Notes: generated from the letters alone by a model not told the origin. A stretch of DNA of 64,000 bases from Candidatus Synoicihabitans palmerolidicus (GCA_020809425.1 JAGGDC010000001.1:434001-498000), one strand, 5' to 3'; shown: positions 10,734 to 21,045, counted from the stretch's first letter. Made by a program: numbers and translations.

Positions 10734-12070
10734 CTAGTTCTACTTAGTTAAATATCGGCTGGGGGATGAACAGCGTGGGGCACGCGCGCCACTACCTCAG
10801 TGGCGCTGCTGGGCACGCAGCGGCGAAAAAACATTGAGGTAATCGGGTAGGATGTGAAAGGCAGTGATTATCAAGGTCTTGAGCGGTTCATCAGTTCATC
10901 GCTCTGGGATCACCACTCGTTGATGGACCAAGTCGCCTGCGACGCCAACACATTGTTCGGCGATGAAAAACTTGCCGGTCTGTATATCGACGAGAGCAGT
11001 TTTTTGAAAAAGGGCCACGCGTCGGTGGGAGTGCAGCGCCAATGGTCCGGGCGGGCAAGGTTGAAAACTGCCAAGTCGGAGTCTACGCCTGCCTGGGGCG
11101 CGATACGCGGGTGTGCCTGACTGATTTTCGTCTGTATCTGCCGGAGGCGTGGACGCAGGACTTGGCGAGACTGGACAAGGACAAGGTGCCGGAGCAATGC
11201 CGCGTGCATAAAACCAAAACACGAGCAGGCCTGGGAGATGATCGTGCACGCGCGCAAGCAGGGCCTGAGATTTGGTTGGGTCGGCTTCGACTGCCTGTAT
11301 GGCAGCAAGCGCGAGTTGCTCAACGCGGTCGAAGACCTGGGGGAGCGCTTTGTGGGCGATGTGGCCAGGACGACCAAGAGGTATGGACGCAACAACTACC
11401 CTGGAGAAACCGCGCGCGGGCCGGGGACGACCCGCGAAGAACTAGCGGCTCAGCGAGGCCAACACCGCACAGTATCGCAGCGTGGAAGCATTGGCCCAGG
11501 AGCACTTCGAGTCGGCACACCAACGGGTCAAATACCGCTCAGGCACCAAGGGGGAGTGTGGACTCATGGATCTGGGTGAGCACCGTATGGACCTGGGAGC
11601 CAAGGCACACAGGAGCCACGAGAGCGTTTACTGATCATCCGACGCGATGCAGATAACAGCTTCAAATACAGCCTGAGCAACCGGCCGGCCGGCCAGTCGT
11701 GGGCCCACTATGCCTGGGCACAGGCCCAGCGCTTCTGGATCGAACATGCCTTCCACGAAGCGAAGAGCCAGTTGGGCATGGCACAGTATCAGGTAGGTGC
11801 GGGTCTGGCCCGGCTGGCATCATCACATGGCCTTGGTTGCCATGGCCCTGCTATTTTCCCCAAAATTATGCACCCAAGTGCATCCCCAGGTCCCGCTGCT
11901 GAGCGTGCGCGACATCACCGAACTGCTCGACTACTATCTGCCTCGCAAGCGCCTCGATGAGGCGGCAATCCTCACCAATATCACCGCCAGGCACCGGCTC
12001 AGAGCACGCGACATCGAGCGGCGAAAACGCATTGCCGTCGGCCTACCTCCATCTAACTAAGGAGACCTAG
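10734..12070 (+). mobile_element. IS701-family insertion sequence with CTAG target duplication
   Basis: The element lies at 10738-12066 between two CTAG tetranucleotides (10734-10737 and 12067-12070). CTAG fits the YTAR 4-bp target known for IS701. The ends are imperfect inverted repeats: ttctacttagtt at the left, matched by the complement of aactaaggagac at the right (about 15 of 18 positions including CTAG). Total length of about 1.33 kb is normal. Its single gene is broken, so it is non-autonomous as written. Confidence 0.85.
10766..12060 (+). pseudogene. IS701-type transposase, disrupted
   Basis: This is a DDE transposase of the DUF4338-independent IS701 group. A probable start is ATG 10766. 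The frame shifts within the first 20 codons and meets an in-frame TAG at 10848-10850. It then continues SDYQGLERFISSSLWDH, LAGLYIDESSFLKKG (first catalytic Asp), VGVQRQWSGR, frameshift, VENCQVGVYACLGRDTRV, frameshift, RFGWVGFDCLYGSKRELL (second Asp region), and RVKYRSGTKG. The C-terminal part is RFWIEHAFHEAKSQLGMAQY (catalytic Glu) and WHHHMALVAMALLF, with a TAA at 12060. At least four frame changes are present. Confidence 0.85.
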
Positions 12071-12244
12071 GGTGCGTCTGGGGAATAAACTCGGCGACGG
12101 CTGACGCTTTATGAGGGAGTGAGGAAGGACACTGGGCCTGCGTTGCCCTCGGCGGCACGGGCCGCTGGCTCGTCTCCACCTCGGTCGCCTGGCCCGAGCA
12201 CCCTTGCTCCCTCCCGCAGGCCCGGTCTATTTCCCAGACGCACC
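12071..12244. mobile_element. 174-bp MITE-like inverted-repeat element
   Basis: Terminal inverted repeats of 17 bp (12071-12087 and 12228-12244) match at 16 positions (ggtgcgtctgggNaata). Inside, further complementary blocks occur (gggcctgcg / cgcaggccc and gggag / ctccc), so the whole may fold into a long hairpin. No transposase is encoded. It starts exactly at the right-hand CTAG of the IS701 copy, so the IS may have inserted at its edge. Confidence 0.55.
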
Positions 12245-12361
12245 TTAAGTGTCGTCGTGGCCGGGAGCGTGTTGGTCGCGCCTGACCGGGGGTTCGTCGC
12301 GAAGGAGTCGCTTCGGAGAAACGAATACGAGAACCTCGCGAGGCTTCCGAGCGACTTAATC

Positions 12362-12628
12362 ATGCGCTATCGAATTCAACATATACTCCTCCCCCTGAGC
12401 GTGCTCGCATTGGCTGGAACCGGATGTCGTTCCACGGATGGACTTTCCAAGGAAGGACGACGGATCAAGAGTGAGACGTACGAGCAAGTCTACACGGTGG
12501 GGAGTCACATTCCGAAGCAGGTGGTGCGAGGAGAAGAGGCGGCGGCGAATTAGGGCGTGAGTCCGGTCGCGGTCTTGGAGGGCGACAAAGCCCGGGAGAC
12601 GATGAAGCGGATCCAGCGACCACGCTGA
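12362..12628 (+). CDS. small lipoprotein with an in-frame TAG
   Basis: The start at 12362 gives MRYRIQHILLPLSVLALAG followed by TGC: a charged n-region, a hydrophobic core and a lipobox (LAGTGC), so it should be processed by signal peptidase II. The mature part contains SETYEQVYTVGSHIPKQV, resembling the VxGSxIP(K/R) segment of short Opitutaceae lipoproteins. A TAG at 12551-12553 interrupts the frame. The same frame continues GVSPVAVLEGDKARETM to a TGA at 12626-12628, giving 88 codons if read through. Function unknown. It lies alone between the inverted-repeat element and the ABC permease on the other strand. Confidence 0.6.
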
Positions 12629-12691
12629 GCCAAAAGCTGAGAAAGGTGTCGGCCGCGAGCGAGGGGCGTCGTCGGTCAACGCGGGGGTGAC

Positions 12692-13495
12692 CTATTCGCT
12701 GCGGCGGAAGCTCTCGTGCCAACGATGCAAGAGAGCCCCATTCAACAAGTAGACTCTGCCCACGAAACAGAAGCCCAGGACGCAACTTACTCCGGCGCAG
12801 GCGTAGACGGCCGGAAAATCATATTGGGCCTTGTAGAGTTGGACCAGAAACCCGATGCCCATCTCGTCGCCTGATTTGCTGCCGGCGATGAGGTCGCCCG
12901 TGATGGCCCCCATGGGCGCGAGGGTGGCGGCGATTTTTACGCAAGTCAGGAAATAAGGTAAGGCGAAAGGCACTTTGAGCAGCATGAGCTCCTGACGGGA
13001 ATTGGCTTGGTACAGACGGAACATATCCCGGGCGCCGTGATAGACGGAGGAAACCCCATGGGTGGTATTGGCGACGACGGGGAAAAAGCTGATCATGAAC
13101 GTGATCGCCACGATGTTGGTAAGACCTTGGTCGAGGAGCAGGACAAACAACGGTGCTAGAATTACGACCGGGATCATCTGAAAAAACAGGACCCACGGAT
13201 ACACCATCTCTTCGATCCATGCGGCACTGCTGAGAATCAGCGAGATCACAAATCCGCATATCATCGCGACCAGAAACCCCACCGCGGCCGCCTTGCCGGT
13301 CGCTATGACGGCAGTGGCGATCAAGCTGCGCTCACTCCACGCGGCCGCGCAGATTTCGAAAAAACCGGGCAGCTTGTAGCGGGGCAGATTGCCGCTGAGC
13401 CGCAGCCCTTGCCAGAGGGTGAGCCCTATCAGGTCCAACACCAGAGGTAGAATGATTTTACGCCATGGCCACTTGCCGGCGGATAGGAACGGCAT
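12692..13495 (-). CDS. ABC transporter permease (SsuC/ThiX type)
   Basis: This is an inner-membrane subunit of an importer for small anions or pyrimidine-like compounds. The intact 267-residue frame has an N-terminal helix, a periplasmic segment and about five further helices (GKAAAVGFLVAMICGFVISL, FFQMIPVVILAPLFVLLL). The cytoplasmic EAA-like loop around RDMFRLYQANSRQELMLLKV, then PFALPYFLTCVKIAATLAPM, is typical of BPD_transp_1 permeases. It lies 7 bp after the binding-protein frame and is surely its partner. No ATPase gene is visible nearby, so the system lacks its motor unless this is supplied elsewhere. Confidence 0.85.
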   Translation of the reverse strand: MPFLSAGKWPWRKIILPLVLDLIGLTLWQGLRLSGNLPRYKLPGFFEICAAAWSERSLIATAVIATGKAAAVGFLVAMICGFVISLILSSAAWIEEMVYPWVLFFQMIPVVILAPLFVLLLDQGLTNIVAITFMISFFPVVANTTHGVSSVYHGARDMFRLYQANSRQELMLLKVPFALPYFLTCVKIAATLAPMGAITGDLIAGSKSGDEMGIGFLVQLYKAQYDFPAVYACAGVSCVLGFCFVGRVYLLNGALLHRWHESFRRSE

Positions 13496-13502
13496 CGCGC
13501 GA

Positions 13503-14195
13503 TTACGGCTGAGAGGAGGATTCGGCGGTGTCGGAGGGAAGGAACTCCATCGACGCGACGTCCTCGGCGGTCAGCTCAGTTGTTAGGATATTCACGTTTT
13601 GGAGGTCAGCAATTTCCTGGTTGAGTTTAGCGAAACTAAAGTCTGCCTGCCCCTGGCCCGAGAGACCGTCGGCGATGCGGCTGGCGATCATGGTCTGGCG
13701 CACGAAATCGATGTAGTCGCTGGTCATGGACGGGTTGCGGGACTGGCTCATGGCATCTGCTGCGGTGGCGTCGCCGTGGAGGTAGTTCTGCCACCCTTGG
13801 AGGGAGGCGCGCACGAATTTCCGCACCACGTCGGGATGTTTGGCGGCGAATTCACGGGTCGTGAAGATGACGCGGTAGGGATCCCAACCGGATTCGCCGA
13901 TGCGGAGCACATGTACGTCGATTCCTTTTTTCGCGGCGCAGTACGGTTCGTTGGTGACGAACACCTGTTCGATGGTGAGGTGGGTTTGGTCGGCCACAAA
14001 TCCCGCCACGCTGGTGGTGAGCGGAGCGATGCCGAACTCGACCTGTTGGCGGTGTTTGACGATGGAAATCCAGGTGGTGCCCGGGAATGGCGTGACGGTG
14101 CGCCCGGCGAGTTGGTCGAAGGATTCGATCGGGTGATCGGCGTGGCTCATCAGCGCATAGGGGTGATGCTGCATAAACGGAGCGACCATGACCAA
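13503..14195 (-). pseudogene. NMT1/THI5-like substrate-binding protein lacking its N-terminus
   Basis: Residues from LVMVAPFMQHHPYALMSHAD onward match NMT1/THI5-type periplasmic binding proteins (SsuA, ThiY): FDQLAGRTVTPFPGTTW, FVTNEPYCAAKKGIDVHVL, DPYRVIFTTREFAAKHPDVV. The signal peptide and first lobe are missing. Instead the frame is fused upstream to the C-terminal region of a Rieske oxygenase at about 14196. No export signal remains, so the protein as encoded could not work in the periplasm. It is followed directly by the cognate permease. The likely event is a deletion between an oxygenase gene and the binding-protein gene, though an assembly join cannot be excluded. Confidence 0.75.
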
Positions 14196-15048
14196 GGGAT
14201 AGTCCTGCGCCATGAGCATGAAGACGCGAGTGCGACGGGCGGAGACCGGCACCGGCAGGTCGAACAGGTAGTAGTGTTTCCCGTCCTGAAAGTTGAGGAT
14301 CAGCTTGGTGTAGAATGGATACCATAGTCGATAATTGTAGAGTATTTCGCTGGTGTGGTTGTCATTGTTTTGCATTCGGTCCGCCACGTAGAGATAGGGG
14401 CAATCGAAGCTTAAACCGTGCTCACTCTCGATCACCTCGTAAGGTTGCACGCGAGTGGTATCCGCGTTGCCGAAGGTACCGAGGTGCAACCATGAAAGAT
14501 GAGATACGTCATTGAAGTTTTCGGCTTGGTGCGGGGCTGAACATTTCCAGTCCTACGGAGGCAGTTGGATGTGATGAAGCCCGTCCACGTGGTGTTCCGG
14601 CCATTCGGGGATGGGGACCCGGGGATGGGGGGCAAGGCAGGTCCAAACCAGACCGTAGCGGATCTCGGACTGAAAAACCTGCATGCAGAGTTTGGTGGGA
14701 ATGGCGGCATCGGGTTGGGCGGGCACCCGCGTGCAGCGGCCATCGCCGCGGTATCGAAAACCATGATACGCGCAAACGATTTCATTGTCCTCCACCCAGC
14801 CCATGTAGAGAGGGGGGGGCGCCGCGGTGAAAACAAAGGTCCTTGGCCATCACGATTGATTCGCCCGAGCGGTAGAGAACGAGCTGTTCGTCGAGCAGAG
14901 TGCGGGCGATGGGTTTATCGGTCGGAACTTCGTCAACGAAGGCCACGGGACACCAGAATTGGGCGAGGGCATGCCAATCCCCGGGAGTGAACGTGCAGTC
15001 GCGCGGCGGCTTGAGAGGATGGACAAAAGTAGGAGCGTTTGATGTCAT
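14196..15048 (-). pseudogene. Rieske [2Fe-2S] oxygenase alpha subunit A, C-terminally fused
   Basis: Starting at ATG 15048 (FTPGDWHALAQFWCPVAFVD), the protein carries the two halves of the Rieske cluster motif: CFHRG, then CAYHG about 20 residues later after a frameshift near 14810. The catalytic domain is seen as FNDVSHLSWLHLGTFGN (mononuclear iron region) after another shift near 14545, continuing to FDLPVPVSARRTRVF at about 14210. It then joins the binding-protein fragment and lacks its own C-terminus. It resembles vanillate demethylase-type aromatic-ring oxygenases and is a paralogue of the next gene. A ferredoxin reductase partner is not seen. Confidence 0.8.
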
Positions 15049-15069
15049 GGCGAGATAGATACGATGAGG

Positions 15070-16045
15070 TTAGCTGGAGAGAGGGTGGCCCAGACCCATG
15101 TCGCGCAGTGCCCGGCGATACGTGGCGGACAAACGATCGGCCGAGATGTGGAACTCCTCCGTGAGGTCCAGGGGGATTTCCTCCGGTCGCTGGGCTTCCA
15201 CCATGGGCCGGTCTTCCTCCAGGACCGCCATTTGCATGTCGATGCTGGACTGCGCCGGTCCGGCGAGGTCGAAGTCGCGAGTCATACGAATGAAGAGACG
15301 ACACCGTTGACGGGACACCGGAGCAGGCATGTTGAAGATTTCATAGTGAGTGCCGTCGGGGAAGTTGATGACCAAGCGGGAGCAGAAGGGGAGGTGCAGA
15401 TCATAGCTGAGCAAGAGGTCCTCCACGGTGCCGAGATCCGGACCGTGAGCTTTGATCGTTTTGCGAGGATAGCGGCAATCGAAGTGGTATCCGCCTGGTC
15501 GATCCTCCAGTTTCTAGGCGGGGAGTTCCGGTCGCTCGCGATTGCCAAAGGTGCCGGTGTGCAACCAAGACAAGTGGGCCACGTCCTGGAAGTTCTCCAC
15601 CTGGCGCGAGACCGAGCAGTTCCACTCCATGGCGGGCAGGCGCATTTGTTTGCGAGTGGTGGTATCCTCCAGTTCCGGCCAGGCGGGCAGGTCGTAGGCG
15701 GGGTCTCCACTCAGGCAGGTCCAGAGCAGTCCATGGGCCTCGGTGGTGAGGTAGGTGAGTAAGTCGGGACCCTGGTCCGACCGACCGTCGGCGCCAAAAT
15801 ACAGACCATGGTAGGGGCAACGCAGACACCCGTCTTGCAGGGTGCCTTGATCCAGAGCTGCGCCCCGGTGAGGGCAAGTGCCGCTGGCCACGACCCATTG
15901 TTCGGCGGCGCGATAAACGACCAGATCCTAAGTCCAGCAGTCGGATTGCGTTGGGCTGGTCGACAGCCAGTTCTTCGAGGTAGGCGACTGGATGCCAAAG
16001 GCCGGCCAAAATCCTCCAATCCTGGGGATCGAAGGAACTATGCAT
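15070..16045 (-). CDS. Rieske [2Fe-2S] oxygenase alpha subunit B, interrupted
   Basis: From ATG 16045 (SFDPQDWRILAGLWHPVAYL) the gene encodes CPHRG and CPYHG, the 2Fe-2S ligands; QDVAHLSWLHTGTFGN, which includes the bridging Asp and iron-site His; then, after an in-frame TAG at 15514-15516, RPGGYHFDCRYPR and YEIFNMPAPVSRQRCRLF. The C-terminal helices end GLGHPLSS at 15070. A frame change near 15905 separates the N-terminus. Total size of about 325 residues fits small Rieske oxygenases. It is a tandem paralogue of the copy at 14196-15048, whose start lies 22 bp downstream. Probably it hydroxylates or demethylates a compound imported by the neighbouring receptor. Confidence 0.8.
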
Positions 16046-16094
16046 GGGAGGAGTCAGTGGGCTTGGCCAAGGACGACAGGGAGCGGATACCGTA

Positions 16095-16974
16095 TCAGGG
16101 CTCCGTTGGGGTTGGCGCCGGGGCGGGCGGTATCTCCATTTTCAGGACACCCAGGGCGGAACACACGCCGTAGGCATCCCAGAAGCTCCAGGACTCGGCG
16201 ATGCGTCCATCGACCAGTCGGAACAGGTCCATTCCCTGATAGGTCAGGGTTTTCCCGGTCGCTGGAATTTCGCCATAGAGGCCGTCGTGCGTCGCGACGG
16301 TTTCCCAACGAATCGTGACGAGGTCGGCCTCGGCAATCAGGTGAGTCACCCGCGTGGTGCTGGTGGACCAGCCGCGGAAGAAGCGTTCTGCGTCGTGCTG
16401 AACGTTTTCAGGTCCGCCGTGTTCCCACTCGGAGATCCAAACCTTGGCATCCGGGGCGTAGTGACGCTCGATCACGCTTACGTCGCGCTGATTCCACAGT
16501 TCCTCAATGAGAGAGTTGATCGTTTTTTTGTTGAGGGCCGTGGAGTCGAATTCGTGCGCGGTGTGCCAGGCCACTATCTTACCGTCCTTAACCTCTAGGT
16601 GGTTGATGCCCTGGCTGTTGTAGGGCTGCACCGACCCGGTGAGGCGACTGACGCTGCGCCAACGCACGAACACGACAGATCCTGCGGCGGCTACGGCGTC
16701 AAAATACGAAGTGCTCGTTTCCGCCCAGTCATAGTACATTTGAGCATCGGCCCGCAGCCCCGCCCGACCGCTGGCGGTACTCGACGTCCTCGGCCACGTA
16801 GTCGTCGAGCACGCTCAGGTCGCGTTCGTTCCACAAGCGTGGGTTGACCCGGAGCACGAGGTCACGATTGGCCGCGGACTCGTCTTGCGCCGAGACGGCG
16901 GCGACCATCAAGGCCCAGACCAACCCTTGGGCGAAGTGACGACGGACGTAGGTTGAGGAGAGGAAACGCGTCAT
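16095..16974 (-). CDS. secreted protein with two SnoaL-like domains
   Basis: ATG 16974 gives a signal peptide (hydrophobic FAQGLVWALMVAAVSAQ). The first SnoaL/NTF2-like domain (LVLRVNPRLWNERDLSVLDD) breaks frame near 16750 and continues with YYDWAETSTSYFDAVA and FVRWRSVSRLTGSVQ. A second domain starts at about SLIEELWNQRDVSVIERHYA and ends DLFRLVDGRIAESWSFWDAY. SnoaL domains bind or isomerise small hydrophobic molecules such as polyketide or steroid intermediates. It begins 4 bp after the receptor gene and precedes the oxygenases, so it is probably co-transcribed and acts on the same substrate in the periplasm. Confidence 0.7.
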
Positions 16975-16978
16975 CGGA

Positions 16979-19460
16979 CTACCAATCGTAGGAAATCGTG
17001 CAGTCGTAAGTGCGGCCCTCGCTCGGCAGGACCAACAGGTCATCCCAGAATACTTGTGACGTGAAGTACTGTTCATCGAGCACGTTGCGAACGCGCAGGG
17101 AGAACGACCAGTTATCCACGGCGTAGAACAGGGTGGAATTGACCAGTAGGTAGGAGGGCAGCTTTACGTGGTCGAAGAAGCCGGACGAGACCGCAGGCAC
17201 GTAGGTGGCTCCGGTCGTCAGCCCGAACCCGGATGCCCAGGTGTAGGTGCCGTAGAGGCTGAAGACCTCGTTGGGCTGGCCGGGGGCTTCGAACTCGGTC
17301 GGCATATCGATGAACTCGATGGTCGTTTCACTCACGCCGCCGTAGTAGTCGGCCGGGCTGATGTTGGTCCCCATGAGACGGTTTACCTCGACGAGGGACA
17401 GGCGGATGAACAAGTTCTCGTCCATCAGTATGGTCGTTTGCCAAGCGGCGGCGGCGGTCAGACTGAACCGGGCGGTGGGGGCGTAGCGCAGTTCGAATTC
17501 GGTGCCTGCAGATTCGAGTTGGATGGGATTGCCAAACATGTCGGCGCGGGCGCGGTCCTGTTGATAGTAGGCCAGGGCGGCGTAGAGTTTGTCTTCGAGC
17601 AGACTGGCCTTGAGCTCGGCATCCTGCAAGTGATCACCGATGCTGACGATGGCGGCATTGTAGGTGCCGCCGTTGGAGTCATTGAGCAGGTAGATGCTCC
17701 GGGAGTAGTTCAGGTAGGGAACCAGACCGGACGTAGTGTGGTAATTGATACCGATGTTGAACGCAGATTCCGTATCGCTGGATGACGCCGTGCCTTCGCT
17801 GCAGTCGCCGTTGCTGATGGTATTGACATCGAAGGAATCGAGCCGTGCGCCGGCGACGATCCCGCAGTCACTCGCGTTGATGGCCCCCTGCCAGAACACG
17901 CCGAGGTTGGAGACCTGGGAATCCTCGTTGAGGGACCAGGAGCGTTCGCCGGAGAAGGTCGGGATGAGGCGATCGTTGGGAGTCGCGCCGACGGAGAGGT
18001 CACGGCGGTCGGCGTGTTGCATGCTTTGGCCGCAAGAGCCCTTGCCTACGGCGTCGAAGTAGCGATAGGACACGCCCGATGACATTATCGGTGGTGAAGG
18101 TGCCGTCGTTCCCCGTCTTGAAATTTACGGTGAGCCGGTCTTCCACCACGGTGGAATCGAAGTAACCGGAGAAACCATAGCTCGCGTAGTTTTCACTTTC
18201 GTAGGTTTCAAAGAAGACTTGGTTTTTAAAGGTCAGGCCCGAGTCCGCTTCATAGGACAGGTCGAAGTAGGCGGTGAAGTTTTTGGCACACACGAAATCG
18301 ACCGAGTCGACCAGCGTTTGACTGGGCTTAAGCGTGGAGGTACCGACGTTTTCCAAGCGCCACAGGGATTCGCCGGGAGCGTTGGGATCCTCCGGGGGGA
18401 TGGCACCGAAGGGATAGAACACGCTGAAGCCGCTGTTGAATTGGTAGGGTTGGGAATTCTAGGGACCCGCGCCGGAGGCGATGGAAAAATCGCTGGGCGT
18501 GAGCCCAATTTCGATGTCGCCATCGTAGCTGTTGATATCCGGTGGCTGGCCTGTGGTGTAGATCCCGTCGTCGATCAACTCCTGGGCCACGCGATTCCAG
18601 CTGATGTTGTTTTTACCCTCCCAATCGTAATACATGAAGCCGGCTTGGAGGGTTAGTTTTTTGGTCAGGTCGAGCTCCAGTGATTCTTGGGCGAGCCAGC
18701 TTTGGTCGTAGTCGTTTTCGTAGAAACTATCGGCATCGACGGTTTCGCTGTAGAAGAAATAGCTGCCGGCGCGGTCTTCCAATTCGATCGGCGTACCGTA
18801 TTCAATGGAGCCCTTGTAGTAGTCGTAGGATCCCTGCCGTGGCAGAGACGCGACCGAAGGGCTTGGGCGCAGCTTTGAGGTATTCGGAGCGGGCTGATTT
18901 GGGGACGAGTTTAGGAAGCTGGAATTGCGACTTGGGCCAAACACGGCGGATGCGGGACCTCTCACTACGTCCACCTGCTGGGTGGCGCCCAGCGGGGTGG
19001 GGAACAAGGCCGAGTTTTGCAGTTTGCGAAATCCACGGAAGTAGACTTCTCCGTCCTCGCCGCGAATACGCAGGCCACCATCGATCCCGTAATTGCTGGG
19101 GGTAAAGGTGCCCGGCACGACGGCAATCATGTCGCGAGTGGAACGAATGCCGTAGCGCTCAATGATGCCATCGCTGACGGAACTGGGCACGTTGAGTGGT
19201 TTCAGGTCAGGGCCGAAGAGACTATCGATGGAGCCCTCCGGCAGAACCTGGTTAAGGTCGACGGCGTCGACGGAGACGGCTTCGAGTTGAACCACTTCGG
19301 AGGCGGTGGATTGACCGACGAGGCGGAGGCTGGAGGCGAGCAGGACGACGACCGCGGTGGGCAGTATCGTACGAAGGTGGGGCGAACCGGATGTCGCCCG
19401 GGACGAGCAGGATCGGGAAGAATCGATCAGAGGATTCATTTCGAGTCGAAGGTGTTTCAA
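16979..19460 (-). CDS. TonB-dependent receptor, disrupted
   Basis: This outer-membrane uptake receptor is readable over about 825 codons. It has a signal peptide region (AVVVLLASSLRLVGQ), a plug containing RDMIAVVPGTFTPSNYGIDG, GGLRIRGEDGEVYFRGFR and QQVDVVRGPASAVFGP, and a barrel ending DGRTYD-like SEGRTYDCTISYDW. Breaks: an in-frame TAG at 18459-18461 and a frameshift near 18090. NVLDEQYFTSQVFWDD near the end is the usual last-strand region. It lies divergent from a TetR gene, with SnoaL, Rieske and ABC genes downstream in the same direction, so it is the likely entry point of a ligand metabolised by that cluster. No riboswitch was seen here. Confidence 0.8.
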
Positions 19461-19477
19461 TTATAAACTAATTAAAT

Positions 19478-19487
19478 CAACCGGTTG
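19478..19487. promoter_or_regulatory. candidate TetR operator
   Basis: A perfect 10-bp palindrome (caaccggttg), extended by ttaaatcaac and gttggttgaa flanks, lies in the 55 bp between the divergent receptor and TetR genes, next to an AT-rich segment that could be a -10/-35 region. AACCGGTT cores are common in TetR-family operators. Assignment is by position and symmetry. Confidence 0.45.
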
Positions 19488-19515
19488 GTTGAACAGAACC
19501 CGTTGAGCAGGCGAT

Positions 19516-20172
19516 ATGCCACTCAAGTTGAACAGTTTTAATCTTGGCGCGTTCCCGGCTTCACTTAGCATGAAAGCGGTGGCGAAACCGGCACCTGAAC
19601 GGATCTTACGCGCCGCGTTTCGAGAATTCGAGCGGCGTGGTTTTGCGGGCACTCGAGTGGAGTCGATTGCGCGACGGGCGCGCGTGATCAAGCAATTGCT
19701 CTACTACTATTTCGGTAATAAGCAGAAACTCTACGAGCAGGTCGCGAGCACCATCCATAAAGAGCGCGAAGTATCGATTCATGATGCACCCGACGTGTTG
19801 GCGGACAACCTCGAGTATTGGTTAAAGCAGCCCGCCTCGGATCCGGACTATTTGAGGTTTTTGATGTGGGAAAGGTTGGAGGTTACGCGCAGCAACATTC
19901 CGGGTGAAATGAGTCGGCTTCATTTCTGGCAGGAGTCGTTACGGCAAGCGGTCGCGGATCAGGGAAAAGGGCTGTGGCCGCGGATGGGGCCTGATGCATC
20001 GCAGACCCTGCTATCGCGCTTAGGGCTGGTCATGTTTCCATTGGCTTTTCCCCACTGGGTGAAATTGATGGCCAAGCAGGATACGACTGATCCCGAATTT
20101 CTAGCCCAACGCGCGGAGCATTTGCGCGTGGTGGCGGAATTGCTCACCGCCAGCGGAGCGCGAAAGCGTTAG
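19516..20172 (+). CDS. TetR-family transcriptional regulator
   Basis: The intact frame has 218 codons from 19516; an internal ATG at 19570 (MKAVAKPAPERILRAAF) is an equally likely start. The N-terminal TetR helix-turn-helix is clear: ERILRAAFREFERRGFAGTR, VESIARRARVIKQLLYYYFG and NKQKLYEQV. The C-terminal ligand domain (LEYWLKQPASDPDYLRFLMW, then GLVMFPLAFPHWVKL) resembles the TetR_C group found with catabolic clusters. It is divergent from the TonB receptor, SnoaL and Rieske genes and probably represses them until a substrate-derived ligand binds. Confidence 0.9.
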   Translation: MPLKLNSFNLGAFPASLSMKAVAKPAPERILRAAFREFERRGFAGTRVESIARRARVIKQLLYYYFGNKQKLYEQVASTIHKEREVSIHDAPDVLADNLEYWLKQPASDPDYLRFLMWERLEVTRSNIPGEMSRLHFWQESLRQAVADQGKGLWPRMGPDASQTLLSRLGLVMFPLAFPHWVKLMAKQDTTDPEFLAQRAEHLRVVAELLTASGARKR

Positions 20173-20233
20173 GGGATGAGGGCGAAGCGGGAAGACCCAA
20201 CGTGAACCAAGACGGGCAGCGTGACGTGGGGTC

Positions 20234-20917
20234 TCAGTGACGCGTGACGACGCAGACCGCTGTTTCGCGGTGGACGGTAAAGCCGAGTCGTTCGTAGAAT
20301 TTACGAGCGGAGACGTTATCGTGTATGATGTGCAGGATGGGGATTTCGCCCCGGGCCAGTTGTTATTGTTGCCGCACGATCATGAGATGGCGAGCCAGAC
20401 CGCGACCTTGCCATGCGGGGTGAGTACAGACGCCGCTGATCTCGCGAAAGTCACCCGCGTGGAAGCGTTCTCCGGCCATCGCAATGAGGTCACCGTGTTC
20501 GAAGAAGCCGTAGTAGTCGCCCAGTTCGATGGTGCGTAGACCAAAGGGACCCGGTTTGGTGAGCAAGGCGAGGGCGAGGGCCGCGGAGGAGTGTTCGGGG
20601 CCAAGTCGCGTCGGCGCGGGCCCAGTTGGCAGAGACGGGATGGATGATCCCGGTGACCACACCATCCGGAACATGGTGGTTTCTTCTGCGATGCTCCATC
20701 CAGGCGGGACAGGGCCCGTCCAATCTGCGGCGTAAAAGGTCTCGCCCGGTTGGCAATGCGTCACCAAGTCCTCAAACGCCGGGGCGGAAGGATCGGCGAA
20801 CCCGAGTATGGGAGAGAAGTCGGGAGCGAAACGCCGGGCGCGGGCGGAGCCCACCGAATATGAGGACAGCGGGCCGACGAGGGCGTGCCAGATGATGTTG
20901 TCGAGAAGTGGATGCAC
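20234..20917 (-). CDS. GNAT-family N-acetyltransferase, frameshifted
   Basis: A GTG at 20917 (VHPLLDNIIWHALVGPLSSY) is the best start. The protein ends with a GNAT/FR47 acetyl-CoA-binding core: ERFHAGDFREISGVCTHPAW, then QGRGLARHLM, and after a one-base shift near 20370 GEIPILHIIHDNVSARKFYE followed by RLGFTVHRET. QGRGLA is the pyrophosphate-binding motif A and ARKFYERLGF is motif B. The family includes many uncharacterised small-molecule acetyltransferases. It stands alone between TetR and an RRM gene, all separated by short gaps. Confidence 0.8.
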
Positions 20918-20988
20918 GAAAGGAAGAGTCGAGCGTGGACGATGAGGGCGGCGAGACGGGGGGCAATCCATCGGCTCGACGCAGGCAC

Positions 20989-21018
20989 AAAAAAGCGGGG
21001 CACCGAGGTGCGCCCGCT
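20989..21018 (-). terminator. Rho-independent terminator of the RRM gene
   Basis: On the minus strand AGCGGGcGCACCtcGGTGCcCCGCT forms a GC-rich stem-loop followed by six T. It lies 28 bp after the RRM stop codon. Confidence 0.85.
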
Positions 21019-21045
21019 GGAAATAGAAAAGTAAAGCCTAAGCGC

